Below are positions 61,391 through 62,357 of a stretch of DNA of 62,357 bases, one piece after another. The DNA is from Pseudomonadota bacterium (GTDB lineage Bacteria > Myxococcota_A > Bradymonadia > UBA4248). The notes beneath the pieces are model-generated. The model had not been told where the DNA came from. It saw nothing but the letters and a program-made list of their open reading frames with translations, and did no database searches. A program made the position numbers and the translations under genes. Location: NCBI GenBank assembly GCA_017441205.1, contig JAFRYG010000048.1, positions 1 through 62,357 of the forward strand, read 5' to 3'. Numbering within the stretch: the stretch's first letter is position 1; the number at the start of each line of letters is the position of its first letter.

Positions 61391-61460
61391 CCGCTATCTC
61401 GCCCTATGGCTCAATACGCGCCGGCTCGCCGCTATTTCGGCGCTGCGCGCCTCAATACGC
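61391..61460. repeat. two degenerate TAT/ATA-C hairpins
   Basis: Two elements between the MBL lipoprotein and the last gene keep TAT on the 5' arm and ATA-C-GCG on the 3' arm with GGCGC/GCGCC inside the second. Both have a TC/TC or similar mismatch next to the core, so they look decayed. Confidence 0.55.
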
Positions 61461-61575
61461 GTCTCGATTTTGTGTCGTGAGCATTCGGAAGAATGAATCG
61501 AAACCGATGATTAAAGCTAGACATGCGTATTAAAAGTACTTAAAATTAATCTGTCTGTGGTGATGGAGGTGTACA

Positions 61576-62357
61576 ATGGCTCAATTGTTTTTTTCAGGTT
61601 TTGAAAAGATTTTACAGAAATCCGGCGCAAGGCATGAAGATACTTCCCATAACTCAAACAGATTAAAATGGTGTGCAATCCTAACACTTGCATTGCTGTC
61701 TGCCTGCTCAGATGAGTCGGACGTATTATGTGGTAATGGGGTTTTGGATAAGGGCGAAGTGTGCGATGCAAAAATCATCAGTTATGGGGCAACCTGCCCT
61801 GATGGTATGTATCTTCCGTCGGGTGCCGATCTGGGCTGCAATGCAGACTGTTCACTGAATACGGATGCATGTGTGCCGAAAGAATCACCCAAAACATGCG
61901 GTAATGACAGCCTTGACGATGGCGAAGTATGCGACGGCGATACTTTCGCCAGGAGTGCATCGTGTCCGGAAGGAACGCATTTGCCGAAAGACGCCGCTCT
62001 GAGCTGCAATGCAGACTGTTCCCTGAATACGGATGCATGTATGCCGAACGCATCACCAGAATCATGTGGCAACGATAGCCTTGACGAGGGTGAAGTATGC
62101 GACGGCAATGCTTTCGCCCAGAATGCATCGTGTCCGGAAGGAACGCATTTGCCGGAAGACGCCGATTTGAGCTGCAATGCAGACTGTTCCCTGAATACGG
62201 ATGCATGTATGCCGAACACATCACCAGAATCATGTGGCAACGATAGCCTTGACGAGGGCGAAATATGCGATGGCAGTCAGATCCGCGAAACGGCAGCCTG
62301 CCCGGAAGGCATGCATCTCCCCGAAGGTAAGGCGTTTGCTTGCCATGCAGATTGCAC
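61576..62357 (+). CDS. Cys-rich myxobacterial-repeat lipoprotein, cut off by the window end
   Basis: An open frame from ATG 61576 (GGAGG 6 bases upstream) runs off the end without a stop, giving at least 260 residues. The signal peptide has an unusually long N-region (about 32 residues, MAQLFFSGFEKILQK ...) before the hydrophobic core and lipobox LLSAC. Four CGNxxLDxGExCD repeats of about 56 residues follow. The second and third are nearly identical at DNA level (for example GCAATGCAGACTG and CCTGAATACGGATGCATGT recur), which suggests recent tandem duplication. It is a smaller-repeat relative of 25152-27812. Function unknown. Confidence 0.85.
   Translation, partial: MAQLFFSGFEKILQKSGARHEDTSHNSNRLKWCAILTLALLSACSDESDVLCGNGVLDKGEVCDAKIISYGATCPDGMYLPSGADLGCNADCSLNTDACVPKESPKTCGNDSLDDGEVCDGDTFARSASCPEGTHLPKDAALSCNADCSLNTDACMPNASPESCGNDSLDEGEVCDGNAFAQNASCPEGTHLPEDADLSCNADCSLNTDACMPNTSPESCGNDSLDEGEICDGSQIRETAACPEGMHLPEGKAFACHADC

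Overview
The window looks like part of a chromosome of an uncultured, host-associated, probably anaerobic Gram-negative bacterium of the Myxococcota or wider Deltaproteobacteria type. This rests on many Cys-rich lipoproteins carrying the CGNG..DxGExCDG repeat typical of myxobacteria, a membrane protein with the ENSVLFSL N-terminal motif, a eukaryote-like kinase next to a pseudokinase, lipobox signal peptides and a predicted outer-membrane barrel. A secreted serpin, a BspA-type LRR lipoprotein, ferrous-iron uptake genes and an anaerobic-type PreTA oxidoreductase suggest a gut or similar habitat. The taxonomic placement is inference. I saw no rRNA, tRNA, CRISPR array, transposase or phage gene.

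Layout. 1-7100: Cys-rich lipoprotein, an unusually long NAD-dependent DNA ligase with N-terminal clamp-binding motifs, and a broken BspA-like LRR lipoprotein. 7100-20400: a metal island. It holds a P1B ATPase with a small partner, a run of SAM methyltransferases, a ketopantoate reductase stub, an MBL hydrolase, an alpha/beta hydrolase and a ZIP transporter, a fifth methyltransferase, and the feoA / barrel / feoB / Cys-rich protein set. Inverted repeats GTTAGA-N4-TCTAAC lie before feoA, before the ATPase unit and before the first methyltransferase, so one metal-sensing repressor probably controls all three. 20700-30700: SprT-like protein with pseudokinase, a TonB/AgmX-like protein, an esterase, a large Cys-rich lipoprotein, an SspB-like protein, an Ala/Pro lipoprotein and a HAD hydrolase. 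31000-40900: serpin, two large uncharacterised proteins, SIMPL and DUF1284 proteins, and cysK with an Rrf2 regulator. 40960-53550: two paralogous Cys-rich lipoproteins with a papain-like C-terminal domain, PreTA, another Cys-rich lipoprotein, M18 aminopeptidase, Ser/Thr kinase and a YegP-like protein. 53800-62357: LD-transpeptidase-like lipoprotein, xanthine-type permease, a DAACS symporter fused to an ATPase-like domain, CorA, an MBL-fold lipoprotein, and a Cys-rich lipoprotein cut by the window end.

The most striking non-genic signal is a family of about 20 intergenic hairpins. The arms differ from copy to copy but always pair. The only fixed element is a C-TAT ... ATA-C-G core with one unpaired C. 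They usually come in pairs and sit in five of the six convergent gene gaps. Beside them are blocks of tandem heptanucleotides (CCAACTC, ATTACGA, ATTATGC, GAGTTAT, AGCTTGG, AAGCTCT) and a palindrome AGACGTG..CACGTCT.

All assignments come from reading the sequence. No database search was run.
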